Shown: positions 1 to 9,709 of the stretch, one piece after another | Numbering within the stretch: position 1 is the stretch's first letter | How the letters are laid out: the number at the start of each line of letters is the position of its first letter | Assembly: GCF_016900875.1 (NCBI RefSeq) | Contig: NZ_JAFEUM010000002.1 | Span: forward strand, 1 to 64,000 | Source: Vibrio ulleungensis | Lineage (GTDB): Bacteria > Pseudomonadota > Gammaproteobacteria > Enterobacterales > Vibrionaceae | DNA: 64,000 bases | Reading direction: 5' to 3' | The notes under the pieces: model-generated | Told to the model about the DNA's origin: nothing | Databases searched by the model: none | Seen by the model: the letters and a program-made list of their open reading frames with translations, nothing else | Program-made: the position numbers and the translations under genes

Positions 1-1
1 T

Positions 2-3000
2 GGCACGATTGTGTCGACCACACCGGTTCTTGCTAACCCATCTCAAGGCTCGATCAACACAGACACTGATGGCAACTTTGTGTTTACACCAGCCGAGAAC
101 TTCTACGGCGATGTGGTGGTTAATTGGACCACCGAGGACGACGATGGCGCGACAGCGACCACCACCTCGACCATCACCGTGGGCGATGTGAACGACGGTC
201 CGGCTATTACTGCGGATGATAAGACCACCGACGAAGATGTCGCGGTTGTCTTGACGTTCGATGCGAGCGATGTGGATGGTACGATTGTGTCGACCACACC
301 GGCTCTTGCTAACCCATCTCAAGGGTCGATCAGCACAGACAGTGACGGTAACTTTGTATTCACCCCAGCGGAGAACTTCTACGGTGATGTCGTAATTAAC
401 TGGACCACCGAAGACGACGATGGCGCAACAGCGACCACCACCTCGACTATTACCGTGGGCGATGTGAACGACGGACCGGCCATTACTGCGGACAACAAAA
501 CTACCGACGAAGACGTTGCGGTTGTTCTAACGTTTGATGCCAGTGACGTGGATGGCACCATAGTGTCGACCACGCCGACTCTAGCGGATGCGACTCAAGG
601 CTCGATCAGCACGGACAGTGACGGTAACTTCGTGTTCACCCCAGCCGAGAATTTCTACGGCGACGTCGTAATTAACTGGACCACCGAAGACGACGATGGC
701 GCCACGGCGACCACCACCTCGACCATCACAGTGACGGATGTGAACGATGGACCAACGATCACCGCAGACAACAAGACCACCGACGAAGACGTTGCGGTTG
801 TCCTAACATTTGATGCCAGTGACGTGGATGGCACCATTGTGTCCACGACACCTGTTCTTGCTAACCCATCTCAAGGGTCGATCAGCACAGACAGTGACGG
901 TAACTTTGTATTCACTCCAGCTGAGAACTTCTACGGTGATGTCGTGGTTAACTGGACCACCGAAGACAACGACGGCGCAACAACAACAACCACCTCGATC
1001 ATCAATGTAGGCGAAGTCAACGATGGACCTATAGCCGTAAATGACTTAGCAACAACCAACGAAGACACTGCAGTCATCATTAACGTATTGGACAATGATA
1101 CTGACATAGATGGTGATGAGTTGTCTGTAGTCAGCGCTACAAGCCCGAATGGCAGTGTTGTCATTAATGGTGATGGGACAATAACCTTCACACCAAACAA
1201 AGACTTTAACGGTGAAGCGACGATCAATTATGTCATTTCTGATGGTAATGGTGGCACATCAAATGCTGATGTTAGTGTCACTGTGACACCAGACAATGCT
1301 GATACTATCTTGAACGACGATAGTATCAGCGTTACCGAGGATTCGAATGCAGTAGGAAACGTGCTTACTAATGACGTTGAAGACGACAGTCCACTAACAG
1401 TGGTTGAATTTACCATTGATGGTGTAACAGGCTCCTTTAACGCTGGGGATACCGTGGTACTGTCTGGCGGTGAGTTTACGTTAAATCAAGATGGCAGTTA
1501 TGTGTTTGAGTCAAACGAAAACTGGCACGGCCAAGTACCTACAGTCACTTACACTACTAACACGGGCGACACTGCCGACCTTAGTATTGAGGTCACCCCA
1601 GTTGACGACCCAAGCAAGCTTGTTAAAGATTCTATTACGGTAGATGAAGACACCGTTGCGAATGGAAATGTTTTAGCTAATGACAGTGACGTTGACAGTT
1701 CACTGCTGGTTGCTACTTTTCAAATTAACGGTCAAACCTACAACGCTGGTCAGTCAGTGACGATTCCAGGCATAGGTGATTTCACCCTTAGCAGCAATGG
1801 TGATTACACCTTTACTCCAATTGCTGACTGGAACGGTAATACGCCAGATATTATCTACACCACCAATACGGGTCAAAGTGAAGGGTTGAGCATTGAGGTG
1901 TTACCTGTTAATGATGCACCTGACGCTAATGACGATAACTACTTAGTGAATTCAGGTAGTAGCGTGAGCCTAGACTTAACTGCAAATGACACCGATATTG
2001 ACGGAGACGATGTAGTCTTAGTCTCTATAGATGGAGTTGCTCTCACTGGTGGCGCGCAAGTTATTACCTTGGGTGATGGCAGTGGTGTGGTTAACATCGA
2101 CAATAATGGCAACATTGAATTTGTTCCTGCCGATGGGTACGAAGGTGATGCTACCTTTGAGTATGTGATTTCAGACGGCGATCTTCAAAGCACCGGTAAT
2201 GCCACTATTGAGGTCAATACGGTCGATGCGGAAAACGATGGCGATAATGACGCGATTTACCAAGTAAATGCGGACTTCACGAGTGGAGTGGTTATCCCTG
2301 TAGATGGTAATGGTCAGCCGCTGTTTAGTATTGAAGCGATAACTTATGATAGCAATGGCAATGCCGTTACCGGATCTATTTCAGTATTAGATGGTTATGG
2401 AATCGGTGTTGCTAACTCTATTCGCGACACGGGGCAAGTGCCTGACCAAATTGAGTTTGATCCAGACACAGGGCGCTCTGAGCAGCTGAAAATTGAGTTT
2501 AGCGAACTGGTTAACCAAGTTGATTTTGGCGCCGAGCGGTTGTTTGGTGATGAAAATGGCGGTGAGCAAGGTGCTTGGTCTGCCTACTACAATGGGGAGC
2601 TCGTTGCATCTGGTACGTTCGAGAACCCAGCGGGCTCAACGTCCGGCGACTTTACGATAGATACTGGCGATATTGTGTTTGATACATTGGTCTTTGAAGC
2701 CAATGAAAACAGTGTCCTTACAGGCGACTCGTCTGACTATGTTATCTCGTCCATCAACGCTTCTGGTGTCGACTTGGGCGATGGAGCCATTGTTGCTAGC
2801 GAAGATAGCGGCATCACAATATCCGACCCTGCACAAGGCTTGCTGGCAAATGATAGTGATAGCCAAGGCGACAGCTTTGGTATTACTCATGTGAATGGTC
2901 AGCAAGTCACTAATGGTCAAGTTATTGCGCTAGCAAGTGGTGCACTGCTTACGATTTACGCTGACGGTACCTATGGTTACGACTCAAACGGCGCATTTGA

Positions 3001-6000
3001 ATACTTGTCAGCCGGCGAACTAGTCAAAGATTCATTTACTTACACCATTACCGATGAACACGGTGCGACGGACACAGCAACCGCAACCGTCAATGTCATT
3101 GGCAACAATGATGTTCCTGTAGGGTCAGAAGACTCGGCAGCGATGGAAGAAGGCGCAGTGCTAGTCTTCAATCCAGATCAGTTAGTCGCAAACGACTCAG
3201 ATGTTGATGGTGATAGTCTACAACTTGTGACTTTAGCTACCGATGCGTCAGGGTCGGGACAAGTCGACATTTCTTCACCGGGCGCAACATTTACCACCGC
3301 ACTCGGTGGAACGGTTGTGGTCAACGAAGACGGTACGTTCTCATACCAAGCGCCGTCAGGGCTTGACCATAGTGATTCTGCGACATTAGTTGACAGCATT
3401 TACTATCAGGTTACTGATGGAAATGGCAACTCTACTTGGACAGAAGTTGAAATAGATATTAGCGATAGTGTACCTGTCGCAATTGATGACTCTGACAGTG
3501 TAGGGTTTGGCGGTGTCGGCTACGGCAATTTAATTGAAGGTGAAAATAACGGTAGCGGTAAAGACGAACTTGGCAACGACGCTACTGAAGTCACTAGCAT
3601 TACTTACGAAAACGTCACTTACGATAGTTGGGATGAAAATGGCGAGCTAACCATTACAACCGACAACGCTGTGGTCACGTTTAATCAAGATGGTAGTTAC
3701 CGCTACGAGTCTACTCAGTCTGAGGGGCAAGTAGAGTCGTTTTCAGCTATCGATATGCTAAGCAACCAGGGCATTACGCTTTACGCCTATAGCGACTATA
3801 CACAAGTGGATGTTAATAACTTAAATGGTGACTCTGCGTCGGTAGTGAGTAATGGTGGCAATGTTGGCATCTATTACAACAACAACGCCGGAAATGGTGA
3901 CCAAATTCGTTACGATGAAGCGCTGGTTACTAAGTTTAGCGAAGAAGCTCACGTTGCTAACTTCACTTTAGACGGTGTGCAGAACAGCGAAACAGTCTAT
4001 TGGCAAGCTTATGATGCTCAAGGAAATCTTGTAGATAGTGGTAGCGTTAACAGTAACGACTTAACCATTGCAACTAATACAGGGTTTACAAGTGTTGTTC
4101 TTTATACCGGCTCAACCAATAACTTCACTGTTGATAGTGTTGATGTCCAGTATGGCGTAGGCAGCTCGATTGAAGATTCTTTCCAATATGAGCTTACAGA
4201 TGCAGATGGTAGCACTTCTTCGGCGGAGCTTACGGTAACCCAAGATTCTCTTCCTGACGCAAAAGACAACGTCGCTGATGTTTACGAAGCGGGCCTAGAC
4301 AGTGGAAGTGAAACTGGTACAGGCAGCAATATTGTGTCGGGCAACCTTCTTGATAACGATGGTGGTATCAGTGATTCCACAGTAATTACAGAAGTGGGCA
4401 ACCAGACGCCTGTTAATGGGGTGATCACTGTCGATACGGTGTACGGCACATTAACCGTATATGTGGATGACTCAAATGGTCGTCGCGCAGGCGATTTTGA
4501 CTACGAACTTACTGAAACCTCATCGGGTGACGATGTAGTAGACAGTGTTGAATACGTTATCGAAAATGGTGTCGGTGTAACCGATTCGGCGCAGCTCGAT
4601 ATTAAGATAGTTGATGATGTGCCGATGGTGTCCGACATTGAGCGCAATCTCACGACCGACGCTGACCCTGTTACGACTAACTTAACTTTCGTGTTGGACT
4701 TGTCTGGCAGTATGGATTATGCCGCAGGCAATGGTAAAACCTATCTTGAAACAGCCATCGAATCGTTGAGAGCGTTGGTTAATGAAGTCGATGATACTGG
4801 TAATGTTAACGTTCAAGTGGTTACGTTCTCGGGTAGTGACATTGAGAACTCAGGTTGGTTGATTGACGACATTGACGAAACCATCAATTACTTGGAATCA
4901 CTTGAAGCCAGTGGTGGAACCTTATATCACGATGCTTTACAAGAAGTGATGACAAGCGGCGCCTTACCAGCTGCGGATCAGAGCTTTGTGTACTTCATTT
5001 CTGATGGTGTTCCAAACTCAGGATCAGAAATAACCGATGCTCGTCAAACTGATTGGGAAGACTATTTAGACACTGCTAATTACGACATCGCCTTTGCCAT
5101 TGGTATTGGTAATGCACCTCTAGATGAGCTTACACCTATTGCTCACTCGGTCGATCCTAATGACGATGATAGCGAGTACGCCGTTATCGTTGATGACGCT
5201 GATGATCTTACAGATACGGTGTTAGAGTATTTCGACAACGGCACTATTACGGGTGAAGTGAAACTGCTCGATACAGAAGGCGGCATTTTGGAAGGCGCTG
5301 ATGGCGTCTCAATCACAGCCGTAACTATTGATGGCGTGACGTACCAGTATGATGCGTTGACACCAGAGATCACGGTCCAAACAGTTATGGGTGGTGAGTT
5401 TAGAATTAACTTCGAAAGCGGTGAATACTACTATGGTATTGAAGTTGATCGTAATGTTCTAAATGAGAAAGAAGTGATTGAGATTCAAATCGAAGATGGT
5501 GATGGAGACCAAGATTCCTTGGATCTGACCCTAAACATCGATTATTACGCTGCAATTGATGCCAACGTGAATAACATCATCACTAACGCAGCAGAAGGCA
5601 CTACGCTGAATGTAGACTCTGACTACTTGCTTCATGGTGATGCAACCAGTTCCGATACCACATTTACTGATATCACTAGTGATGACGTATCGGTGAGCAA
5701 TACCGATGGGCAAATCACTATCGAAAATGGTAGCAGTGGCGATGTACTTGAGTACTTGATTGAAGGTAACGGTACCTCCGACAGCGCACGAGTCGAGTTG
5801 GATTATCAAGACTCGTCACAATTAATCGGTACCAATGCCAACGACATAATTATTGCTCAATCAACGGCTAGTTCCGGCGTGCCAATAATGCTCAATGCTA
5901 CTGTAAGATCAGGATCGACTTTCAGTACAGCGAATCAATTTGGTTTCACGTTTGCGACAATTGCTGCCGGTCTGTCTATTACTGAGCTAAATATAGATTT

Positions 6001-6781
6001 GAGCAGCATAGACAATGATGGTTACTGGGATGTGAGCGAAAATATTCAGTTCAATAGCAGTAACTCTGTCGGTATTGATGAATCCAGTAATATCTGGGAT
6101 GAGATGAACTCTGACTCTGCAATATTAACAGCTAATTTTGCAGAAGGTGACTTCACTTCTGGCGATGAATTCTGGTTCTCATTTGATACCGATTCCTTCG
6201 GAAATAACCAAGGCAGTAGTTTTGTAGGAGTGTCATTTAATATTACATTGAGTGATGGTTCAGCTCTCCAAGGAACTTTTGTGTCAGATGGTGCGAACGG
6301 TGCAACCGCCGTAATCAGTCAAGGTATCGACAGCTACCTAGATGGCGCTGCCGGTGACGATGTCCTTGTCGGCGGTGATGGAAGCGACCTACTAATTGGC
6401 GGCGAAGGAGACGATCTACTGATAGGTGGCAAGGGTAACGATATCCTCACCGGTGGTGAAGGCAGCGATCTGTTTGCTTGGCATGAAGGTGACCTTGATG
6501 GTAGCACAGATACAATCACTGACTTTGACCTTGCCTTTGATGTGCAGGGTGATTACCAAGGTGAGAAAGTGGACTTAAGCGATCTATTCCATGACGTTGA
6601 AAGTGATGACGTAGGTGCGTTGCTCGATACCATTGCACAAACGGTATCGACTACGGACAACGGCTCTTCAATTACAGTAGATAGATTGGGCGATAAGGTT
6701 ACGATTGAGTTTGATGGTGTATCTTCTACAGACTTAACCAATAACCTAGCGAATATGTTGATCATCAAAGACGATATATAG
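2..6781 (+). CDS. Giant RTX adhesin, type I-secreted, 3' portion (5' end outside window)
   Basis: The frame is open at the left edge and the repeat pattern continues into it, so the gene starts upstream; about 2,259 codons are visible. Numbering residues from position 11, the order is: about 3.7 copies of a 92-residue cadherin-like repeat (1-340), more cadherin/VCBS-type beta repeats (340-1540), a von Willebrand A domain with a DLSGS MIDAS motif (residues 1563-1567), further beta repeats, then glycine/aspartate-rich RTX calcium-binding nonapeptides (about 2110-2160) and a C-terminal type I secretion domain. Two related about 150-residue modules interrupt the VCBS array (748-918 and about 1240-1383). 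The composition is acidic and contains no cysteine that I noticed. By family knowledge such proteins are exported by an ABC/MFP/TolC machine and act in attachment or biofilm formation. No secretion genes lie in the window. The ligand is unknown. Confidence 0.9.
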   Translation, partial: GTIVSTTPVLANPSQGSINTDTDGNFVFTPAENFYGDVVVNWTTEDDDGATATTTSTITVGDVNDGPAITADDKTTDEDVAVVLTFDASDVDGTIVSTTPALANPSQGSISTDSDGNFVFTPAENFYGDVVINWTTEDDDGATATTTSTITVGDVNDGPAITADNKTTDEDVAVVLTFDASDVDGTIVSTTPTLADATQGSISTDSDGNFVFTPAENFYGDVVINWTTEDDDGATATTTSTITVTDVNDGPTITADNKTTDEDVAVVLTFDASDVDGTIVSTTPVLANPSQGSISTDSDGNFVFTPAENFYGDVVVNWTTEDNDGATTTTTSIINVGEVNDGPIAVNDLATTNEDTAVIINVLDNDTDIDGDELSVVSATSPNGSVVINGDGTITFTPNKDFNGEATINYVISDGNGGTSNADVSVTVTPDNADTILNDDSISVTEDSNAVGNVLTNDVEDDSPLTVVEFTIDGVTGSFNAGDTVVLSGGEFTLNQDGSYVFESNENWHGQVPTVTYTTNTGDTADLSIEVTPVDDPSKLVKDSITVDEDTVANGNVLANDSDVDSSLLVATFQINGQTYNAGQSVTIPGIGDFTLSSNGDYTFTPIADWNGNTPDIIYTTNTGQSEGLSIEVLPVNDAPDANDDNYLVNSGSSVSLDLTANDTDIDGDDVVLVSIDGVALTGGAQVITLGDGSGVVNIDNNGNIEFVPADGYEGDATFEYVISDGDLQSTGNATIEVNTVDAENDGDNDAIYQVNADFTSGVVIPVDGNGQPLFSIEAITYDSNGNAVTGSISVLDGYGIGVANSIRDTGQVPDQIEFDPDTGRSEQLKIEFSELVNQVDFGAERLFGDENGGEQGAWSAYYNGELVASGTFENPAGSTSGDFTIDTGDIVFDTLVFEANENSVLTGDSSDYVISSINASGVDLGDGAIVASEDSGITISDPAQGLLANDSDSQGDSFGITHVNGQQVTNGQVIALASGALLTIYADGTYGYDSNGAFEYLSAGELVKDSFTYTITDEHGATDTATATVNVIGNNDVPVGSEDSAAMEEGAVLVFNPDQLVANDSDVDGDSLQLVTLATDASGSGQVDISSPGATFTTALGGTVVVNEDGTFSYQAPSGLDHSDSATLVDSIYYQVTDGNGNSTWTEVEIDISDSVPVAIDDSDSVGFGGVGYGNLIEGENNGSGKDELGNDATEVTSITYENVTYDSWDENGELTITTDNAVVTFNQDGSYRYESTQSEGQVESFSAIDMLSNQGITLYAYSDYTQVDVNNLNGDSASVVSNGGNVGIYYNNNAGNGDQIRYDEALVTKFSEEAHVANFTLDGVQNSETVYWQAYDAQGNLVDSGSVNSNDLTIATNTGFTSVVLYTGSTNNFTVDSVDVQYGVGSSIEDSFQYELTDADGSTSSAELTVTQDSLPDAKDNVADVYEAGLDSGSETGTGSNIVSGNLLDNDGGISDSTVITEVGNQTPVNGVITVDTVYGTLTVYVDDSNGRRAGDFDYELTETSSGDDVVDSVEYVIENGVGVTDSAQLDIKIVDDVPMVSDIERNLTTDADPVTTNLTFVLDLSGSMDYAAGNGKTYLETAIESLRALVNEVDDTGNVNVQVVTFSGSDIENSGWLIDDIDETINYLESLEASGGTLYHDALQEVMTSGALPAADQSFVYFISDGVPNSGSEITDARQTDWEDYLDTANYDIAFAIGIGNAPLDELTPIAHSVDPNDDDSEYAVIVDDADDLTDTVLEYFDNGTITGEVKLLDTEGGILEGADGVSITAVTIDGVTYQYDALTPEITVQTVMGGEFRINFESGEYYYGIEVDRNVLNEKEVIEIQIEDGDGDQDSLDLTLNIDYYAAIDANVNNIITNAAEGTTLNVDSDYLLHGDATSSDTTFTDITSDDVSVSNTDGQITIENGSSGDVLEYLIEGNGTSDSARVELDYQDSSQLIGTNANDIIIAQSTASSGVPIMLNATVRSGSTFSTANQFGFTFATIAAGLSITELNIDLSSIDNDGYWDVSENIQFNSSNSVGIDESSNIWDEMNSDSAILTANFAEGDFTSGDEFWFSFDTDSFGNNQGSSFVGVSFNITLSDGSALQGTFVSDGANGATAVISQGIDSYLDGAAGDDVLVGGDGSDLLIGGEGDDLLIGGKGNDILTGGEGSDLFAWHEGDLDGSTDTITDFDLAFDVQGDYQGEKVDLSDLFHDVESDDVGALLDTIAQTVSTTDNGSSITVDRLGDKVTIEFDGVSSTDLTNNLANMLIIKDDI
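11..1030 (+). repeat. Tandem 276-bp (92-aa) near-identical repeats in adhesin
   Basis: Units begin at about 11, 287, 563 and 839, exactly 276 bp apart, and differ by scattered, mostly synonymous changes. The last copy diverges near 1030. Each unit encodes a cadherin-like fold with conserved FTPAENFYGDV and VNDGP blocks. The array continues beyond the left edge, so total copy number is unknown. Confidence 0.95.
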
Positions 6782-6791
6782 TCCTAGAAAG

Positions 6792-6831
6792 AAAAACGCC
6801 AAGTCACTCATTTGTGACTTGGCGTTTTTTT
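6792..6831. terminator. Bidirectional terminator between adhesin gene and rlmI
   Basis: A perfect stem (6792-6807 with 6814-6829) closes a 6-nt loop. It is flanked by an A tract on the left and a T tract on the right, so it can stop both the adhesin transcript and the convergent rlmI transcript. Confidence 0.9.
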
Positions 6832-6851
6832 ATGAATTGCTTTAGTTGGTA

Positions 6852-8045
6852 TTAAAGCACGCGGCAAGCGAAGCCTTTGAGATAAAAGCCCTCTGGGTAG
6901 GCAGTATCACATAGGTGATCGGCTGCTTGTTCGAATCGTTCTATGAACTTTACCGATCGACCCGCGTCTAGAGCAGCATCAGCGACTATTTTTTGGAATA
7001 GGCTTTGATCCATGAGACCTGAACAGGAGTAGGTCAGTAACGTTCCACCAGGGTTAAGTATTTCGATGGCTAAGCGGTTAAGGTCTTTGTAGCCGCGACT
7101 TCCTGAGGTTAGAGTTGATTTAGAGCTCACCATTTTTGGCGGGTCCATGATAACAACATCAAATTTGGTTCCCTGATCGCGATATTCTCTCAGTAATTTA
7201 AAAACGTCTGCGTTTAGAAATACCGCACGCTTTTTACTGATATCGAAATCATTAAGCTCTGCGTTTCGCTTAGCGGCGTCTAAAGCAGGTTGTGATACAT
7301 CTGCATTGATAACTCGCGTAGCACCACTCTTGAGCGCGTAGAGGCCAAATCCACCAGTATACGAGAAGCAATTGAGCACGGTTTTACCTTGCGTATACTT
7401 CATAGCGCGTTGACGACTGTCTCGCTGGTCCAAGTAAAAGCCTGTTTTATGACCATTTACGATATCGACACCAATTTTAACGCCGTTTTCTTCAATGGTT
7501 ACGCTTTCGGGTGGTAATTCACCGTGAAGCACACCAACACGTTGCTCGAGGCCTTCTTTTTCTCTTACCTTAACGTCCGAACGCTCGTAAATATGGCACG
7601 AGGGGAAAACCCGGGTAAGTGCTTTGACTAGTGAGTCTCTATGTTGTTCGGCACCGGCGCTAAGTAGCTGACATACAAGGTAGTCTTTATACTTATCGAT
7701 GGTGACTCCAGGTAGGCCATCAGACTCTGCAGCGATCAATCGAAAGCCCGTTGCCTGATCGCGCTCGATAATGTCTTGTCTTATGTCGAGTGCTTGTTGG
7801 ATGCGAAATTCAAAGAAATCGATATCAATATCGCAATTATCAAAGCTCCAAACACGCGCACGAATTTGAGAATTAGGAGAGTAAGCGGCCTTTGCGAGCC
7901 AGCGTCCTTTAAAATCTAATACGTCTACAGTGTCGCCTAATTGAGGTTCGCCAATCAATTTTTCAATGGCACGAGAGAAAATCCACGGATGTCGACGGAG
8001 CAGTGATTTTTCACGTCCCTTGGCTAGTTTTATTGCTAAAGTCAT
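6852..8045 (-). CDS. rlmI: 23S rRNA (cytosine-1962-C5) methyltransferase RlmI
   Basis: This 397-residue protein has the RlmI (YccW) layout: an N-terminal PUA-like RNA-binding domain (start to about 75, with [11 protein letters not shown]), an EEHP-type linker domain, and a C-terminal Rossmann SAM-methyltransferase domain. The SAM-binding loop reads [14 protein letters not shown], followed by the MDPPKM substrate motif and YSCSG, whose cysteine is the expected m5C nucleophile. Length matches the family (about 396). It modifies C1962 of 23S rRNA. It is divergent from acyP across about 70 bp and converges on the adhesin gene. Nothing is unusual in it. Confidence 0.93.
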   Translation of the reverse strand: MTLAIKLAKGREKSLLRRHPWIFSRAIEKLIGEPQLGDTVDVLDFKGRWLAKAAYSPNSQIRARVWSFDNCDIDIDFFEFRIQQALDIRQDIIERDQATGFRLIAAESDGLPGVTIDKYKDYLVCQLLSAGAEQHRDSLVKALTRVFPSCHIYERSDVKVREKEGLEQRVGVLHGELPPESVTIEENGVKIGVDIVNGHKTGFYLDQRDSRQRAMKYTQGKTVLNCFSYTGGFGLYALKSGATRVINADVSQPALDAAKRNAELNDFDISKKRAVFLNADVFKLLREYRDQGTKFDVVIMDPPKMVSSKSTLTSGSRGYKDLNRLAIEILNPGGTLLTYSCSGLMDQSLFQKIVADAALDAGRSVKFIERFEQAADHLCDTAYPEGFYLKGFACRVL

Positions 8046-8116
8046 GTTTGGATGCCTAAATTAAAGTGTCGCCATTTTTCATGAAAGGGCCACCAAAAGC
8101 AACTTTGGGAGGGAAT

Positions 8117-8389
8117 ATGACACAGAAAACTGCAAAAGCATGGGTATCGGGTCGTGTTCAGGGAGTCGGCTTTCGATATTTTACTGCGCACCAAGCGCAA
8201 AAGTGGGGTCTTACCGGTTATGCAAAGAACCTTAACGATGGACGAGTTGAAGTTCTCGCAAGCGGGGATGAATACTCTGTAGAGTTACTGCTGGACTGGT
8301 TAAAGACCGGACCGCCGACTTCAACGGTCACCGAGATTGCTGTTGAGTATGTTGACCACGAACCAATGACTCGCTTTAGCATGTATTGA
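8117..8389 (+). CDS. acyP: Acylphosphatase
   Basis: The enzyme hydrolyses carboxyl-phosphate bonds of acyl phosphates. The ATG at 8117 is preferred over an upstream in-frame start at 8066 because a GGGAGG ribosome-binding site lies just before it and the resulting 90 residues equal the family length. The signature [11 protein letters not shown], with the phosphate-binding arginine, is near residue 20, and the second motif [13 protein letters not shown] supplies the catalytic asparagine. It is a small cytosolic alpha/beta-sandwich protein. It is divergent from rlmI and convergent with tusE, with no clear hairpin in the 42-bp gap to tusE. Confidence 0.93.
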   Translation: MTQKTAKAWVSGRVQGVGFRYFTAHQAQKWGLTGYAKNLNDGRVEVLASGDEYSVELLLDWLKTGPPTSTVTEIAVEYVDHEPMTRFSMY

Positions 8390-8431
8390 CTTTATTTGCT
8401 TGCGAGACTGCAAAGGTTTTGACTTTAAGCG

Positions 8432-8761
8432 TTATAAACACTTGGCCGGTTTAGGCAGCCCCGCAAGTTTCGTGGCTTGCTTAGCAGGGCCTTCTCTAAA
8501 CAATGTAAACAAATATTTGCTGCTGCCTTTCTCAGGACCGTGTGCTTTGGCTACAGCTTTAACAAGCATTCTTACGGCAGGAGAGGTCTTGAATTCCAGA
8601 TAAAACTCACGCACAAACAAAATGATTTCTAAATGGTCTTCGGTCAGAACAATGCCTTCTTGCTCGGCAAGCACAGGTATCATCGCTTCTTCCCATTGTG
8701 TGTAGTCTTTTAGGTAGCCTTCGGCGTCTGTGTCTATTGACGTGCCGTAATAGTCAAACAT
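8432..8761 (-). CDS. tusE: TusE/DsrC-family sulfurtransferase
   Basis: This 109-residue protein is of the TusE/DsrC family. TusE accepts persulfide sulfur from the TusBCD complex and passes it to MnmA for 2-thiouridine formation in tRNA wobble positions. The diagnostic C-terminal arm ends in GLPKPAKCL, with the penultimate cysteine that carries the persulfide. The middle has the family's helical pattern. The rlmI-acyP-tusE-yccA neighbourhood is the same cluster seen in E. coli. The gene appears to be its own unit, since yccA upstream has a terminator between them. Confidence 0.9.
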   Translation of the reverse strand: MFDYYGTSIDTDAEGYLKDYTQWEEAMIPVLAEQEGIVLTEDHLEIILFVREFYLEFKTSPAVRMLVKAVAKAHGPEKGSSKYLFTLFREGPAKQATKLAGLPKPAKCL

Positions 8762-8807
8762 AGTCTGCTCGTATCATTTTCGATGGGCGATAGTGTAAAC
8801 GAGAGCA

Positions 8808-8837
8808 AAAAAAAAGCCTAGACTAAGTCTAGGCTTT
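8808..8837 (-). terminator. Terminator of the yccA gene
   Basis: A 9-bp stem (8815-8823 with 8827-8835) with a 3-nt loop is followed on the minus strand by a run of U from the A tract at 8807-8815. It lies just downstream of the yccA stop. Confidence 0.85.
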
Positions 8838-8854
8838 CTATGTCATTCGACAAA

Positions 8855-9517
8855 TTAGTCGTTGTTCATTACACCAAGAATGCTCAGTAGGCTAATGAAG
8901 ATGTTGTAGATGGATACGTACAGCGATACCGTCGCCGAAATGTAATTTGTTTCTCCACCGCGAATGATGTTTTGCGTTGTAAGCAAAATAACGCCCGTTG
9001 AGAACAGAATAAACATTCCGCTCATTGCTAGGTACAGCATTGGCATTTGTAGGAAGATGTTAGCAACCATACCAACAAGCAGTACCACAAAACCAGCCAT
9101 TAGCATGCCGTTTAAAAACGAAAGATCACGCTTAGTTGTAAGAGCGTAAGCCGATGCACCTAGGAAGGCTAGGGCAGTACCACCCAGAGCAGTGACGACA
9201 ACGTCACCCATACCAGCGCCAACGTAGGCGTTGAGAATTGGCCCAATTGTGTAGCCAAGGAAGCCTGTGAATAGGAAGGTAAATACCAAACCCATGCTGT
9301 TGTCGCGGTTCTTCTCAGTTAAAAAAAGTAGGCCGTAAAAGCCAACTAGCATGATGATTAGACCTGGACGAGGCAGGTTGAAGGCCATTGAAATACCAGC
9401 AACAAGAGCCGACCATATCAGCGTCATAGAAAGTAAAAAGTATGTGTTACGCAGAACCTTGTTGGTTTGCAATACACTTTGCTGCTGCGCAGTGCGTTCT
9501 ACCATTGGACTGTTCAT
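8855..9517 (-). CDS. yccA: BAX inhibitor-1/YccA family inner-membrane protein
   Basis: A hydrophobic protein of 220 residues with about seven membrane segments. It shares the YccA signature NKVLRNTYFLLSMTL near the N terminus and the acidic C-terminal segment of the BI-1 family. In E. coli YccA interacts with the FtsH protease and can slow degradation of jammed SecY. The ATG at 9517 is chosen because GAGGAA precedes it at suitable spacing; the longer frame from a GTG at 9529 would overlap that site. It is a single-gene unit with its own terminator. Confidence 0.88.
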   Translation of the reverse strand: MNSPMVERTAQQQSVLQTNKVLRNTYFLLSMTLIWSALVAGISMAFNLPRPGLIIMLVGFYGLLFLTEKNRDNSMGLVFTFLFTGFLGYTIGPILNAYVGAGMGDVVVTALGGTALAFLGASAYALTTKRDLSFLNGMLMAGFVVLLVGMVANIFLQMPMLYLAMSGMFILFSTGVILLTTQNIIRGGETNYISATVSLYVSIYNIFISLLSILGVMNND

Positions 9518-9673
9518 TAGATTCCTCACAAATCTTAGTTGTTACTAGTTATGTAGTGGCAAATGATTAGAATTTCAAGGGCCATGTATTATATAAGTAC
9601 GAAATCATAAGCGATAAGTTTCAATCCGTTAACCCCAAAATGTAACAAAATATAACACGCAACCTACGCGCAT

Positions 9674-9700
9674 AAAAAAGGGTGACTGTCGTCACCCTTT
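9674..9700 (-). terminator. Terminator of the aap transporter operon
   Basis: A 10-bp stem (9677-9686 with 9691-9700) and a 4-nt loop, followed on the minus strand by a short U run, 10 bp past the aapP stop. Confidence 0.85.
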
Positions 9701-9709
9701 AATTGCCGC

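Noticed and set aside
11..1030. Repeat array as a CRISPR
   Set aside because: The units are 276 bp, coding and contiguous, with no short repeat/spacer alternation.
103..1227. Regularly spaced minus-strand open frames antisense to the adhesin
   Set aside because: They recur every 276 bp because the sense repeats do; the protein is low-complexity and has no ribosome-binding site.
8400..8603. Plus-strand frame opposite tusE
   Set aside because: It lies antisense to a clearly conserved gene and starts without a ribosome-binding site.
9184..9203. GTGAC...GTCAC pair in yccA as a matS site
   Set aside because: The spacer between the arms is six bases rather than three.
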